Assembly (NCBI RefSeq): GCF_900110955.1
Contig: NZ_FOFR01000003.1
Coordinates: 363,094 to 427,093, forward strand
Reading direction: 5' to 3'
Length of the DNA: 64,000 nucleotides
Source of the DNA: Lentzea xinjiangensis
GTDB lineage: Bacteria; Actinomycetota; Actinomycetes; Mycobacteriales; Pseudonocardiaceae
Shown: positions 42,638 to 53,393 of the stretch, piece by piece
Layout of the letters: each line of letters begins with the position of its first letter
Numbering within the stretch: the stretch's first letter is position 1
Position numbers and translations under genes: made by a program
The notes under the pieces: generated by a model
Told to the model about the DNA's origin: nothing
What the model saw: only the letters and a program-made list of their open reading frames with translations
The model's database searches: none

Positions 42638-42664
42638 TTGACAAAATACTTTTGAACGTTCAAA
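42638..42664 (+). promoter_or_regulatory. Promoter and palindromic operator of the ArsR-SRPBCC operon
   Basis: TTGACA (42638-42643) is a strong -35. A perfect 14-bp palindrome TTTGAACGTTCAAA (42651-42664) covers the spacer up to the -10 position, so a bound regulator would block RNA polymerase. Confidence 0.65.
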
Positions 42665-42676
42665 GTAGTTTTTGCG

Positions 42677-43219
42677 ATGAGAGACGTGATCTACCTGGAC
42701 CGGATGGAGCAGGCCGAGACCCTGCTCAAGCCGCAGCGCGTGGAGGTGCTGCGGCAGCTCGCCGCGCCGCGTTCGTGCACCGAGGTCGCCGAGGTGCTCG
42801 GCCAGACGCCGCAACGCGTGCACTACCACGTGAAGCAGCTCGTCAACGCCGGACTCGTCAGCCAGGTCGCCGAGCGCAGGGTGCGCGGCGTCCAGGAGGG
42901 CCTCTACCAGGCAGCGGCGCGCTCGTACTGGCTGTCACCGCGGCTCGTCGGCCGGATCGGGTCGCGCGACGAGCTGGCGCTGGGCCACCTCGTCGACCTC
43001 GCCGAGCAGGTGCAGGCCGACGTGGCGGCGCTGGACCGCTCGAGCGAGCTGCCGTCCGTGGGCGTGTCCGGCGAGATCCGGGTGCGGCCGGAGGAGCGCC
43101 GGCAGTTCCTCGCGGAGCTGCAAACGACGTTGCAGGACCTCTTCACCAAATACGGCGGCGCGGAGGGGGATGCGTTCCGCATCGCGCTCGCCTGCTACCC
43201 GAAAGGAGACGACCGGTGA
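42677..43219 (+). CDS. ArsR-type regulator (HTH_20)
   Basis: A 180-residue winged-helix regulator: QRVEVLRQLAAPRSCTEVAE, LGQTPQRVHYHVKQLVNAGL, and a C-terminal extension to residue 180 that smaller ArsR proteins lack. It shares a GTGA overlap with an SRPBCC gene, the usual ArsR-activator homologue AHSA1 pair. The TTTGAACGTTCAAA palindrome 13 bp upstream of its ATG is the likely autoregulatory site. Confidence 0.85.
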   Translation: MRDVIYLDRMEQAETLLKPQRVEVLRQLAAPRSCTEVAEVLGQTPQRVHYHVKQLVNAGLVSQVAERRVRGVQEGLYQAAARSYWLSPRLVGRIGSRDELALGHLVDLAEQVQADVAALDRSSELPSVGVSGEIRVRPEERRQFLAELQTTLQDLFTKYGGAEGDAFRIALACYPKGDDR

Positions 43220-44082
43220 GCACCGGAACTGTTCGCGTTCGCACGTCCGCGCCGGCCACGAGGGTCTACCAGGCCCTCACCACCGCCGGTGAGCTGCGGG
43301 TGTGGCTCGCCGAGCACGCCCACGTGGACCTGGAGCGCGGTGAGTACGAGTTCTGGGGGCGCTACACCCCGGACGGCGAACGCGGCCGGCAGGAGCTGCT
43401 GGGGGCCGACGGCACGGCGGTGCGCTTCTCGTGGTCGCTCTACGGCACCGAGTACACGGTCGAGCTCGGTGTGGAGCAGCGCGACGGCGAGACGCTCATC
43501 GCGGCGACGCAGTCCCCGTACCCGGACTGGGGCGTGGGTGAGGAGCGGGACGAGGTCGTCCAGACGTTCTGGCCGCTGGTGCTGGGCAACCTGGTCGACC
43601 ACGTCGAGGGCCGGCCGGTGCTGGGGTTCTGCGACTTCACGACCCCCGAGCAGCGGTTCGAGTTCGAGATCGCGGCACCGCCGGCCGCCGTCGTCGACGC
43701 GCTGACCGACGCCGGCAAGTTCGCGCGGTGGTTCGGGGCCGGCATGGAGATCGAACCGCACGTCGGCGGCCGGTGGACCATGGGCAGCCTCGACGAGGAC
43801 CCGAACCCCGCGAAGATCATCGCGCTCGACGAGGAGCGCTTCGCGTTGCGGTTCCCGGACGGGATGGTGACGTCCTGGGAGCTGAAGGGCTCGGACGGCA
43901 GGACGCGGCTCACGTTCGTGCAGAGCGGCTTCGACGCGGCGAACCCGCCCTACGGGTCGTGGACGGGCTGGCTCAGCGGGTTCGCGGACCTGCGCCGCAT
44001 GCTGGAGCTGCCGGACTGGCGCCCGATGTGGCACTCCTACGACCTGCCCGGCCTGCCCCAGGGAGTGCTGTTCCCCCAGTGA
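43216..44082 (+). CDS. SRPBCC (AHSA1-like) protein, two domains
   Basis: A 288-residue protein with two tandem START-like SRPBCC domains. The first (residues 1-135) begins VRVRTSAPATRVYQALTTAG; the second begins FEFEIAAPPAAVVDALTDAGKFARWFG and has the GGRWTMG and FAL-RF features. These cavities bind hydrophobic ligands. GTG 43216 is in the GTGA overlap with its ArsR partner and has AAAGGAG upstream. No enzyme function is established for such pairs. Confidence 0.85.
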   Translation: MSTGTVRVRTSAPATRVYQALTTAGELRVWLAEHAHVDLERGEYEFWGRYTPDGERGRQELLGADGTAVRFSWSLYGTEYTVELGVEQRDGETLIAATQSPYPDWGVGEERDEVVQTFWPLVLGNLVDHVEGRPVLGFCDFTTPEQRFEFEIAAPPAAVVDALTDAGKFARWFGAGMEIEPHVGGRWTMGSLDEDPNPAKIIALDEERFALRFPDGMVTSWELKGSDGRTRLTFVQSGFDAANPPYGSWTGWLSGFADLRRMLELPDWRPMWHSYDLPGLPQGVLFPQ

Positions 44083-44088
44083 CCTGTC

Positions 44089-44115
44089 GTGCGGGAGCCG
44101 GCCCGGCTCTCGCAC
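44089..44115. terminator. Bidirectional hairpin between SRPBCC and VTT genes
   Basis: GTGCGGGAGCCGG and CCGGCTCTCGCAC form a 13-bp stem with one mismatch, between stop codons at 44082 and 44125. Confidence 0.7.
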
Positions 44116-44124
44116 CGGCAGCTC

Positions 44125-44637
44125 CTAGAGCCAGGTCATGACCATGGCCGGCGAGGCCGCGAGGAAGCTGAACCGCGCGAAGCGGCCCACCATGCCGGTC
44201 ACGATGAACATCAGCGTGGACATGCCCGCGAGCCCGGCGAGCACGCTCGTCGCCATGAACGGCGGCAAGCCCACCAGCGAGCTCACCGCGTGCGTGCCGG
44301 CCATCCAGTTCGGGTGGGCCTTGCACTTCACGTGGATCCAGTCGCCCCAGCGGTGCACCCGCGTGCCGGGGCCGAACCACCGGTGCCACCGCGACGGCTT
44401 GGCGCGCACCTTGCGCTTGCGGTGCAAGAACGCGGGCAGCTTGATGTCGCCGCGGGCCGCGTAGAAGTACAGCAGCTTGCCGAGCACCTGCGCCACGGCC
44501 ACGACGAGGCCGACGAGGAAGCACGACACGCCGGGCCAGCGCGCACCGACACCCACCACGAACGCTTCCACGCTGATGAAGGGAACGAGCGCCGAGCCGA
44601 ACGCGACCCCGAAGGTGAGGGCGACCAAGGCGAGCAC
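44125..44637 (-). CDS. VTT/SNARE-associated-like membrane protein
   Basis: A 170-residue membrane protein with about five helices. The first half, FGSALVPFISVEAFVVGVGA and CFLVGLVVAVAQVLGKLLYFYAARG, fits the DedA/VTT layout, where the Glu in VEAF and the central Gly/Arg segment are conserved. A basic loop (HRKRKVRAKPSRWHRWF) separates the halves. The GTHAVSSLVGLPPF segment resembles the second VTT loop. Lipid transport is inferred from the family; the substrate is unknown. Confidence 0.7.
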   Translation of the reverse strand: MLALVALTFGVAFGSALVPFISVEAFVVGVGARWPGVSCFLVGLVVAVAQVLGKLLYFYAARGDIKLPAFLHRKRKVRAKPSRWHRWFGPGTRVHRWGDWIHVKCKAHPNWMAGTHAVSSLVGLPPFMATSVLAGLAGMSTLMFIVTGMVGRFARFSFLAASPAMVMTWL

Positions 44638-44658
44638 CCGGCCGAGGTTACACAGATC

Positions 44659-45201
44659 TCAGTCGGCGAGCCGGACCTCCAGCGGACCGGAGAGCCGGAC
44701 TTCGCGCAACGGACGCCCGCTCGCGTCCAGCGTGCGCACCGTCCCGTCACCGGTCCAGCCGAGTCGTTCGTAGAAGTTCCGCGACGCCTCGTCGGCTTCC
44801 GGCACCCAGGCGATCCCCCGCGTCGCGCCGGCTCCCGCGAGCCTGCGGACCGCCTCGGCGACCAGCCTCGTGCCGTGCCCGCGCCGCCCCCACCGCGGTT
44901 CGACGAGGACGCTGAGCAGGGCGGTGGTGTCCGCGTCCGGTGGCAGCGAACCGTCCGCTTTGGCCACTTCCTCGTCGGGAGCCTTGCTCGCCACGACGAA
45001 CCCGACGGTGAAGTCGCCCTCGGTCGCGGCGAGAACCGCTCCCTGCCCGACCGCGAGCGCCCACGCGTCGTCGGTGTCGAGCGCGTCGAGCACCTCGGCG
45101 GGCAGCAGGCGGGCGTAGGCGAGCCGCCACGTCTCCCGGTGGATGCGGACGATCTCCGGGAGATCGGCAGCGGTGGCGGTGTGCACGCCGGCGTCGGCCA
45201 T
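44659..45201 (-). CDS. GNAT acetyltransferase
   Basis: A 180-residue acetyltransferase. The acetyl-CoA motif is LSVLVEPRWGRRGHGTRLVAEA at about residues 95-116, and SRNFYERLGWTGDG is the conserved ending. The start is ATG 45201. It is divergent from the YcaQ-like gene with 61 bp between. The substrate cannot be read from the sequence. Confidence 0.82.
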   Translation of the reverse strand: MADAGVHTATAADLPEIVRIHRETWRLAYARLLPAEVLDALDTDDAWALAVGQGAVLAATEGDFTVGFVVASKAPDEEVAKADGSLPPDADTTALLSVLVEPRWGRRGHGTRLVAEAVRRLAGAGATRGIAWVPEADEASRNFYERLGWTGDGTVRTLDASGRPLREVRLSGPLEVRLAD

Positions 45202-45262
45202 GAACGCACCTTATCGGCGCCGCGGTGCGGAACTGTCGGGGGTGCGTGGCAACATCGGCCCC

Positions 45263-46477
45263 GTGCAGAGGATGAGTGCGGACGTGGCACGCCGAATCGC
45301 GTTGGGCGCGCAGGGCTTCACCGACCCGAGGCCGTCCGCGGCCACGCGCAGGCACCTGCAACGAGTGCTGTCCCGCGTGCAGCTCCTGCAGATCGACTCG
45401 GTGAACGTGGCCGTGCGCGCGCACTACATGCCCCTGTTCTCCCGCCTGGGCGCCTACGACCCCGCCCTGCTGGACGAGGCCGCCTGGACCCACTCCGCCC
45501 GCAAGCCCCGCCTGCTCGTCGAGACGTGGGCCCACGAGGCGTCCCTGGTGCCGGTCGCCGACTGGCCGCTGTTCCACTCGGGCGCGAAGAAGCGCGGCTG
45601 GTGGCAGAACTACCAGACCATCCTCGACCGCTCGCCCCAGCTCGTCGACGAGGTGCTGGCCGCGGTGAAGGAGCTCGGCCCGATCGGCGCCGGCGCTCTG
45701 GAGAAGGCCCTGCTCGGCGAGTCCGGCCGCGCCAAGGGGCCGTGGTGGGACTGGTCCGAGGTCAAGCGCGTGTGCGAGGTCCTGTTCGGCGTCGGCGTCC
45801 TCACGACGGGGACGAGGCGCGCTTTCGAGCGGCTGTACGACCTGACCGAGCGCGTCATCCCCGCCGACGTCCTGGCCAGGAGGTGGACGCCGGAGGAAGG
45901 GGCCCGCGAGCTGGTGCTGCGTTCCGCCGTGGCGCTGGGGGTGGCGACCGAGCCCGACCTGCGCGACTACTACCGCCTCGATCCCCGGCGCTCGCAGGCC
46001 GCGGTGGCCTCCCTGGTCGAGGAGGGCCTGCTCGAACCGGTGTCCGTGGAGGGCTGGCGCGCCCCCGCCTACCGCCACGTCGAGGCGAAAGCGCCGCGCC
46101 GGGTGACCGGGCGGGCGTTGCTGTGCCCGTTCGACCCGTTGATCTGGGAGCGGGCGCGGACCGAGCGGATCTTCGGCTTCCGGTACCGCATCGAGATCTA
46201 CGTGCCGGAGCCCCGGCGGGTGCACGGGTACTACGTGTTCCCGTTCCTGCTGGACGGACAGCTCGTGGGGCGCGTGGACATCAAGGCCGACCGGGCGGCG
46301 GGGGTGCTGCGGGTGCAGTCGGCGTGGGCCGAGGAGGGCGTGGACCGCGGGCGCGTCGCCGCCGAGCTCGCCGCGGAGCTGCGGCACATGGCCGACTGGC
46401 TGGGGCTCGAGGACGTGCTGGTGGTGCAGAAGGGCGATCTGGCGGCGGAGCTGGCCGCCGCTGCCGCTGTCGGCTGA
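45263..46477 (+). CDS. YcaQ/AlkX-type interstrand-crosslink DNA glycosylase (HTH_42)
   Basis: A 404-residue winged-helix protein of the HTH_42 family, which unhooks DNA interstrand crosslinks from alkylating agents. The catalytic Q-phi-D motif is Q43-I44-D45 (LLQIDSVNV), as in E. coli YcaQ, not the Q-phi-Q of AlkZ. Conserved later segments are HSARKPRLLVETW, WWDWSEVKRVCEVLF and LLCPFDPLIWER. The start is GTG 45263 or ATG 45272. The last residues are encoded inside the first unit of the 60-bp repeat array. Actinobacteria that make such agents may use it for self-protection. Confidence 0.85.
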   Translation: MQRMSADVARRIALGAQGFTDPRPSAATRRHLQRVLSRVQLLQIDSVNVAVRAHYMPLFSRLGAYDPALLDEAAWTHSARKPRLLVETWAHEASLVPVADWPLFHSGAKKRGWWQNYQTILDRSPQLVDEVLAAVKELGPIGAGALEKALLGESGRAKGPWWDWSEVKRVCEVLFGVGVLTTGTRRAFERLYDLTERVIPADVLARRWTPEEGARELVLRSAVALGVATEPDLRDYYRLDPRRSQAAVASLVEEGLLEPVSVEGWRAPAYRHVEAKAPRRVTGRALLCPFDPLIWERARTERIFGFRYRIEIYVPEPRRVHGYYVFPFLLDGQLVGRVDIKADRAAGVLRVQSAWAEEGVDRGRVAAELAAELRHMADWLGLEDVLVVQKGDLAAELAAAAAVG

Positions 46478-46940
46478 CCTGTGCCGCGCACGGATCCTCT
46501 GCGGAGCGGGAACCTCTGCGCTGCCGCTCTCGGCCGACCTGGGCCCGCGCAGGGGTCCCTTCGGAGCGGGAACTACTGCACTGCCGTTCTCGGCCGACCT
46601 GGCCGCGCAGGGGTCCCCTCGAAGCGAAAATCCTGCACTGCCGCCGCCAGCCGACCCAGGCCCGCGCAAGAGTCCTCTTGGAGCGGAAACCCCTGCATTG
46701 CCACCCTCGGCCGACCTGGGCCAGCACAGGGAATCTCGCGGAGCGGGAACACTGCGCTGCCGCCGCCAGCCGACCCAGGCCCGCGCAGGGATCCTCCGCG
46801 GAGCGGGAACCTCTGCGCTGCCGCTCTCGGCCGACCTAAGCCCGCGCAAGGATCCCCGCGAAGCAGGAACCACTGCGCTGCCGCCAGCCGACCCGGACCC
46901 GCGCAGGAACCCCCTCGAAAGCGGAAACCCCTGGAGCCCC
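46455..46940. repeat. 60-bp degenerate tandem repeat array, about 8 units
   Basis: Units start near 46501, 46561, 46620, 46680, 46740, 46800, 46860 and 46918 (partial), each about 60 bp: GCGGAGCGGGAACCTCTGCG, then CTGCCGCTCTCGGCCGACCT, then GGGCCCGCGCAGGGATCCTC. A degraded first unit covers the stop codon of the YcaQ gene. As 60 is a multiple of three, frames stay open on both strands and make long false ORFs. Units are contiguous with no spacers, so it is not CRISPR. The next gene stop is at 46948. Confidence 0.85.
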
Positions 46941-46947
46941 ACCAGGA

Positions 46948-49512
<2,565 letters not shown>

Positions 49513-49516
<4 letters not shown>

Positions 49517-51759
49517 TGCGCGGGAGCCGCCTCAGCGGCCTCGGTGGCAGCGGGCGCCTCGTCGGACGCGGGCGCCGCCTCGGCGGCGTCCTCGTTCACG
49601 ACCACCAGGCTGATCTTGCCGCGCTGGTCGATGTCGGCGATCTCGACGCGGAGCTTGTCGCCGACCTTGACGACGTCCTCCACCTTCGCGATGCGCTTGC
49701 CGTTGCCCAGCTTCGAGATGTGGACGAGGCCGTCCTTGCCGGGCAGCAGCGAGACGAACGCGCCGAACGCGGCCGTCTTCACCACGGTGCCCAGGAAGCG
49801 CTCGCCGACCTTCGGCAGCTGCGGGTTCGCGATCGCGTTGATCATGTCGATCGCGGCCTCGGCCGAGGGGCCGTCCGCCGCACCGACGTAGATCGTGCCG
49901 TCGTCCTCGATGGAGATGTCGGCACCGGTCTGCTCGGTGATCGAGTTGATCATCTTGCCCTTCGGGCCGATGACCTCGCCGATCTTGTCGGTCGGGATCT
50001 TGACCGACGTGACGCGCGGAGCGAAGGCGCTCATCTCGTCCGGGTCGGAGATGGCCTCGGCCATGACCTCCAGGATGGTGTAGCGCGCGTCGCGGGCCTG
50101 GCCCAGCGCCGACGCCAGCACCTCGGACGGGATGCCGTCGAGCTTCGTGTCGAGCTGCAGCGCCGTCACGAACTCCTTGGTGCCCGCGACCTTGAAGTCC
50201 ATGTCGCCGAACGCGTCCTCGGCACCGAGGATGTCGGTCAGCGCCACGTAGCGGGTCTCGCCGTCGACCTCGTCGGAGACGAGGCCCATCGCGATGCCCG
50301 ACACCGGGGCCTTCAGCGGGACACCGGCGTTGAGCAGCGACAGCGTCGACGCGCAGACCGAGCCCATCGAGGTGGAGCCGTTGGAGCCCAGCGCCTCGGA
50401 GACCTGGCGGATCGCGTACGGGAACTCGTCGCGCTTCGGGAGCACCGGCATGAGCGCGCGCTCGGCCAGTGCGCCGTGGCCGATCTCGCGGCGCTTCGGC
50501 GAACCCACGCGACCGGTCTCACCGGTCGAGTAGGGCGGGAAGTTGTAGTGGTGCAGGTAGCGCTTGTGCGTCTCGGGGGACAGCGAGTCGATCTGCTGCT
50601 CCATGCGCAGCATGTTCAGGGTGGTGACACCCAGGATCTGGGTCTCGCCGCGCTCGAACAGCGCCGAGCCGTGCGTCCTCGGGATCACGGCCACCTCGGC
50701 ACCCAGGTCGCGGATGTCGGTGAGGCCGCGGCCGTCGATGCGGACGTTGTCGCGCAGGATCCGCTGGCGGACGAGCTTCTTGGTCAGCGAGCGGAACGCG
50801 GCGCCGACCTCCTTCTCGCGGCCCTCGAACTGCTCGGCCAGCTTGTCCAGCGTGGCGGCCTTGATCTCGTCGAGCTTGGTCTCGCGCTCGGCCTTGCCCG
50901 CGATGGTCAGCGCCTGGGCCAGCTCGCCGGAGGCGGCGGACTCGACGGCCTCGAACGCGTCGGCCTGGTAGGCCGGGTACGTCGGGTACTCACCGGTGGG
51001 CTTGGCGGCGACCTGCGCGAGCTGCGCCTGCGCCTCGCAGAGGACCTTGATGAACGGCTTGGCGGCCTCGAGACCCGCGGCCACGACCTCCTCGGTGGGG
51101 GCGACGGCGCCCTCGCCGATCAGGTCGATCACGTTCTCGGTGGCCTCCGCCTCGACCATCATGATCGCGACGTCGCCGGAGTCGACCACGCGGCCCGCGA
51201 CGACCATGTCGAACACGGCCTTCTCGAGCTGCTCGTGCGTCGGGAACGCCACCCACTGGCCCTCGATCAGCGCCACGCGGACGCCACCGATCGGACCGGA
51301 GAACGGCAGGCCGGCGAGCTGCGTCGACGCGGACGCGGCGTTGATCGCCACGACGTCGTACAGGTCGGCCGGGTTCAGGCTCATGACCGTGATGACGACC
51401 TGGATCTCGTTGCGCAGACCGTCCACGAAGGACGGGCGCAGCGGACGGTCGATCAGGCGGCAGGTGAGGATGGCGTCCGTGCTCGGACGGCCCTCACGCC
51501 GGAAGAACGAGCCGGGGATGCGGCCCGCGGCGTACATGCGCTCCTCGACGTCCACCGTGAGGGGGAAGAAGTCGAAGTGCTCCTTGGGGTGCTTCGACGC
51601 CGTCGTGGCGGAAAGAAGCATCGTGTCGTCGTCCAGGTACGCGACCACGCTTCCGGCGGCCTGACGCGCGAGGCGCCCGGTCTCGAAACGGATGGTGCGC
51701 GAGCCGAACTTGCCGTTGTCGATAACGGCAGTCGCCTCGTGGACCTCGATGTCCGTCAT
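49513..51759 (-). CDS. pnp: Polyribonucleotide nucleotidyltransferase (PNPase)
   Basis: Phosphorolytic 3'-to-5' exoribonuclease that also adds tails, 748 residues. Two RNase PH domains, a central helical domain, a KH domain ([12 protein letters not shown]) and an S1 domain ([27 protein letters not shown]) occur in the usual order. An Ala/Glu-rich tail ends the protein. ATG 51759 has AGGAG at 9 nt. The 5' leader of about 160 nt after its probable promoter may be processed, as in E. coli pnp. Confidence 0.96.
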
Positions 51760-51916
51760 TTACTTGTTACTCCTCGTCTTTTGGACTCCGCACACGCGAT
51801 TTGACGAGGCCGGTCTTCGATCGAAGTCCCCTGGGGCGTTTCCACCAGGAGGCCACTACCGAGGACCGGCGCGGAAACTTGCTTCGCGCGACGCGGGTCC
51901 TGTTTCGTCCTCTTCG

Positions 51917-51944
51917 CAACCAGGAATCTGTATACACCTGGTTG
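51917..51944 (-). promoter_or_regulatory. pnp promoter -10 inside an inverted repeat
   Basis: CAACCAGG (51917-51924) and CCTGGTTG (51937-51944) are perfect 8-bp arms around AATCTGTATACA, which on the minus strand reads TGTATACAG with a TATACA -10 box. It precedes pnp by about 160 bp. Confidence 0.55.
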
Positions 51945-51947
51945 TAC

Positions 51948-51985
51948 GCCGAGGGGGAGTGACCGGCCGGTCACTCCCCCTCGGC
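51948..51985. terminator. 38-bp perfect palindrome after rpsO
   Basis: GCCGAGGGGGAGTGACCGG and CCGGTCACTCCCCCTCGGC meet at the centre without spacer, so it forms a 19-bp stem or cruciform. It ends 5 bp from the rpsO stop codon. Confidence 0.8.
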
Positions 51986-51990
51986 AGATG

Positions 51991-52260
51991 TCACCTGCGC
52001 AGACCGAGGCGCTGGATCAGCGCGCGGTAGCGGTTGATGTCCACCTTGGTCAGGTAGTTCAGCAGACGGCGGCGACGGCCGACCATCAGCAGAAGACCAC
52101 GGCGGGAGTGGTGGTCGTGCTTGTGCTGCTTGAGGTGCTCCGTGAGGTCCGCGATGCGCTTGCTCAGCAGGGCGACCTGCGCCTCGGTCGAGCCGGTGTC
52201 GCTGTCGTGCAGACCGTACTCACCGAGGATGGACTTCTTCTGATCCGTGGACAGTGCCAC
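51991..52260 (-). CDS. rpsO: 30S ribosomal protein S15
   Basis: Primary 16S rRNA-binding protein of the small-subunit platform, 89 residues, normal length. The conserved [26 protein letters not shown] and [11 protein letters not shown] segments are intact. GTG 52260 has AGGAG 9 nt upstream. It is transcribed before pnp in the conserved rpsO-pnp order, but a 38-bp palindrome after its stop limits read-through. Confidence 0.97.
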   Translation of the reverse strand: MALSTDQKKSILGEYGLHDSDTGSTEAQVALLSKRIADLTEHLKQHKHDHHSRRGLLLMVGRRRRLLNYLTKVDINRYRALIQRLGLRR

Positions 52261-52367
52261 TGGGTGGTTCTCCTACTTGTTCAGGTCCGTGCGGCCCCGG
52301 GCCGCCGAATTGCTGGCCGGGGTAGCCGGTGCTGGCCGCCACGGACCGCAGCCAGACCCAACTCCGA

Positions 52368-52373
52368 AGGTTA
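52368..52373 (-). promoter_or_regulatory. Extended -10 of rpsO
   Basis: On the minus strand TGATAACCT gives an extended TG-n-TAACCT -10 about 108 bp upstream of the rpsO GTG. Confidence 0.45.
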
Positions 52374-52386
52374 TCAGGCACGGCGC

Positions 52387-52833
52387 TCAGCGGCGCGCTG
52401 ACGTGCGCAACCCCACCCGCGCGATGGGCGTGTAAACGCCGTCGGCGCTGCTCACGAGCACTGCCTCGGACGGCTGCCACGGACTGCTCTCGAAGGCCGG
52501 CATCGGCTGACCGCGGTAGCCGTACGACACCGTCAGGTGCGCCCGCCAATCGTCACCCGCGCCCGCCGCTCTTGCCAACCGATTCAGATCGCCGGCTATT
52601 CCGGCCCACAGGATCGTGCCGCGGAAGTCGCCGAAGTCCCTGAGCCGGATCTCGGGCACCTCGTGGCCCTCGAGGGCCCGGAAGCGCTCCTCGTCGGCGG
52701 TGTCACCGTGGAAGCAGAGCGTGATGTGCCACTTCTCCGGCTTCGTCCACTCCATCGCCGGAGCCCGGCCGAGGACGGCTCCGAGCTCGTCGACCACGTG
52801 CGGCGGAGGGTAGAGCGCGGTGAAGAACTTCAC
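52387..52833 (-). CDS. thpR: RNA 2',3'-cyclic phosphodiesterase (2H family)
   Basis: A 148-residue 2H phosphoesterase. The two catalytic HxT motifs are HITLCF and HLTVSY, at about residues 36 and 101. It starts FFTALYPPPHV, as is usual for ThpR. GTG 52833 overlaps the stop of the upstream regulator by 4 bp, so the two are coupled. The cellular substrate is uncertain. Confidence 0.9.
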   Translation of the reverse strand: MKFFTALYPPPHVVDELGAVLGRAPAMEWTKPEKWHITLCFHGDTADEERFRALEGHEVPEIRLRDFGDFRGTILWAGIAGDLNRLARAAGAGDDWRAHLTVSYGYRGQPMPAFESSPWQPSEAVLVSSADGVYTPIARVGLRTSARR

Positions 52834-53345
52834 CTGCCCGCCACCCGGCCGGCCCTGCGCAGCAGCTCGGCGATGGCCGGGAAGTCCTCGGACAGCATGT
52901 CGGCGGCCTGCTGGAGCTCGGTGCGGTCGGCGATGCGGCGCAGCAGGGGGTACACGTTGTTCTCGTCGCCGTTGACCGGCAACGAGTCGCGGGACACCGT
53001 CGGCTTCGACTCGCGCACGTCGTCGAGCGCCCGCTGCAACGCCTCCGGCGCCCCGGTCGCCACGTCCGGCGTGAGCACCTTGCGCTCCAGCATGATCATC
53101 CGGGCGAGCACGGCCGGGTTGCCGATCTTGGCGCGGCGGCCGCTCATCACCTGGCTGAGCATCGGTGCGCTGATGCCCAGGACGTCGGCGAGCTGGGCCT
53201 GCGACACGTTGAAGGCGACGACCAGCCGGCGCACCCGGTCGCCCAGGGGCTCCCCGTACCACTCCCGTTGCAGGGCGAGGTTGCGCTGAACGATCTTGTG
53301 GTCCTCCACCTCGACCTCTCCCGTAGCCCGCGTTCTGACCTGCAT
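52830..53345 (-). CDS. XRE-family helix-turn-helix regulator
   Basis: A 171-residue DNA-binding protein. VSQAQLADVLGISAPMLSQVMSGRRAKIGNP (about residues 47-77) is a lambda-repressor-like helix-turn-helix. The C-terminal 90 residues are helical, with no known sensor. It is co-translated with thpR. Its targets are unknown; autoregulation of the pair is likely. Confidence 0.82.
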   Translation of the reverse strand: MQVRTRATGEVEVEDHKIVQRNLALQREWYGEPLGDRVRRLVVAFNVSQAQLADVLGISAPMLSQVMSGRRAKIGNPAVLARMIMLERKVLTPDVATGAPEALQRALDDVRESKPTVSRDSLPVNGDENNVYPLLRRIADRTELQQAADMLSEDFPAIAELLRRAGRVAGR

Positions 53346-53393
53346 CTTGCCAGCACAGAGGCCTTCGGATGCCCACTTCGGTCTTTCTGACGG

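Noticed and set aside
42651..42664. SOS box at the ArsR gene
   Set aside because: TTTGAACGTTCAAA lacks the CGAAC-N4-GTTCG spacing; it is a different palindrome.
44089..46839. A 916-residue open frame on the plus strand
   Set aside because: It runs antisense to the GNAT gene and out of frame with the YcaQ gene, shows Arg/Ala/Pro-rich shadow composition, and is kept open partly by the 60-bp repeats.
46455..46940. Possible CRISPR array
   Set aside because: The 60-bp units touch each other and are degenerate; there are no unique spacers and no cas genes.
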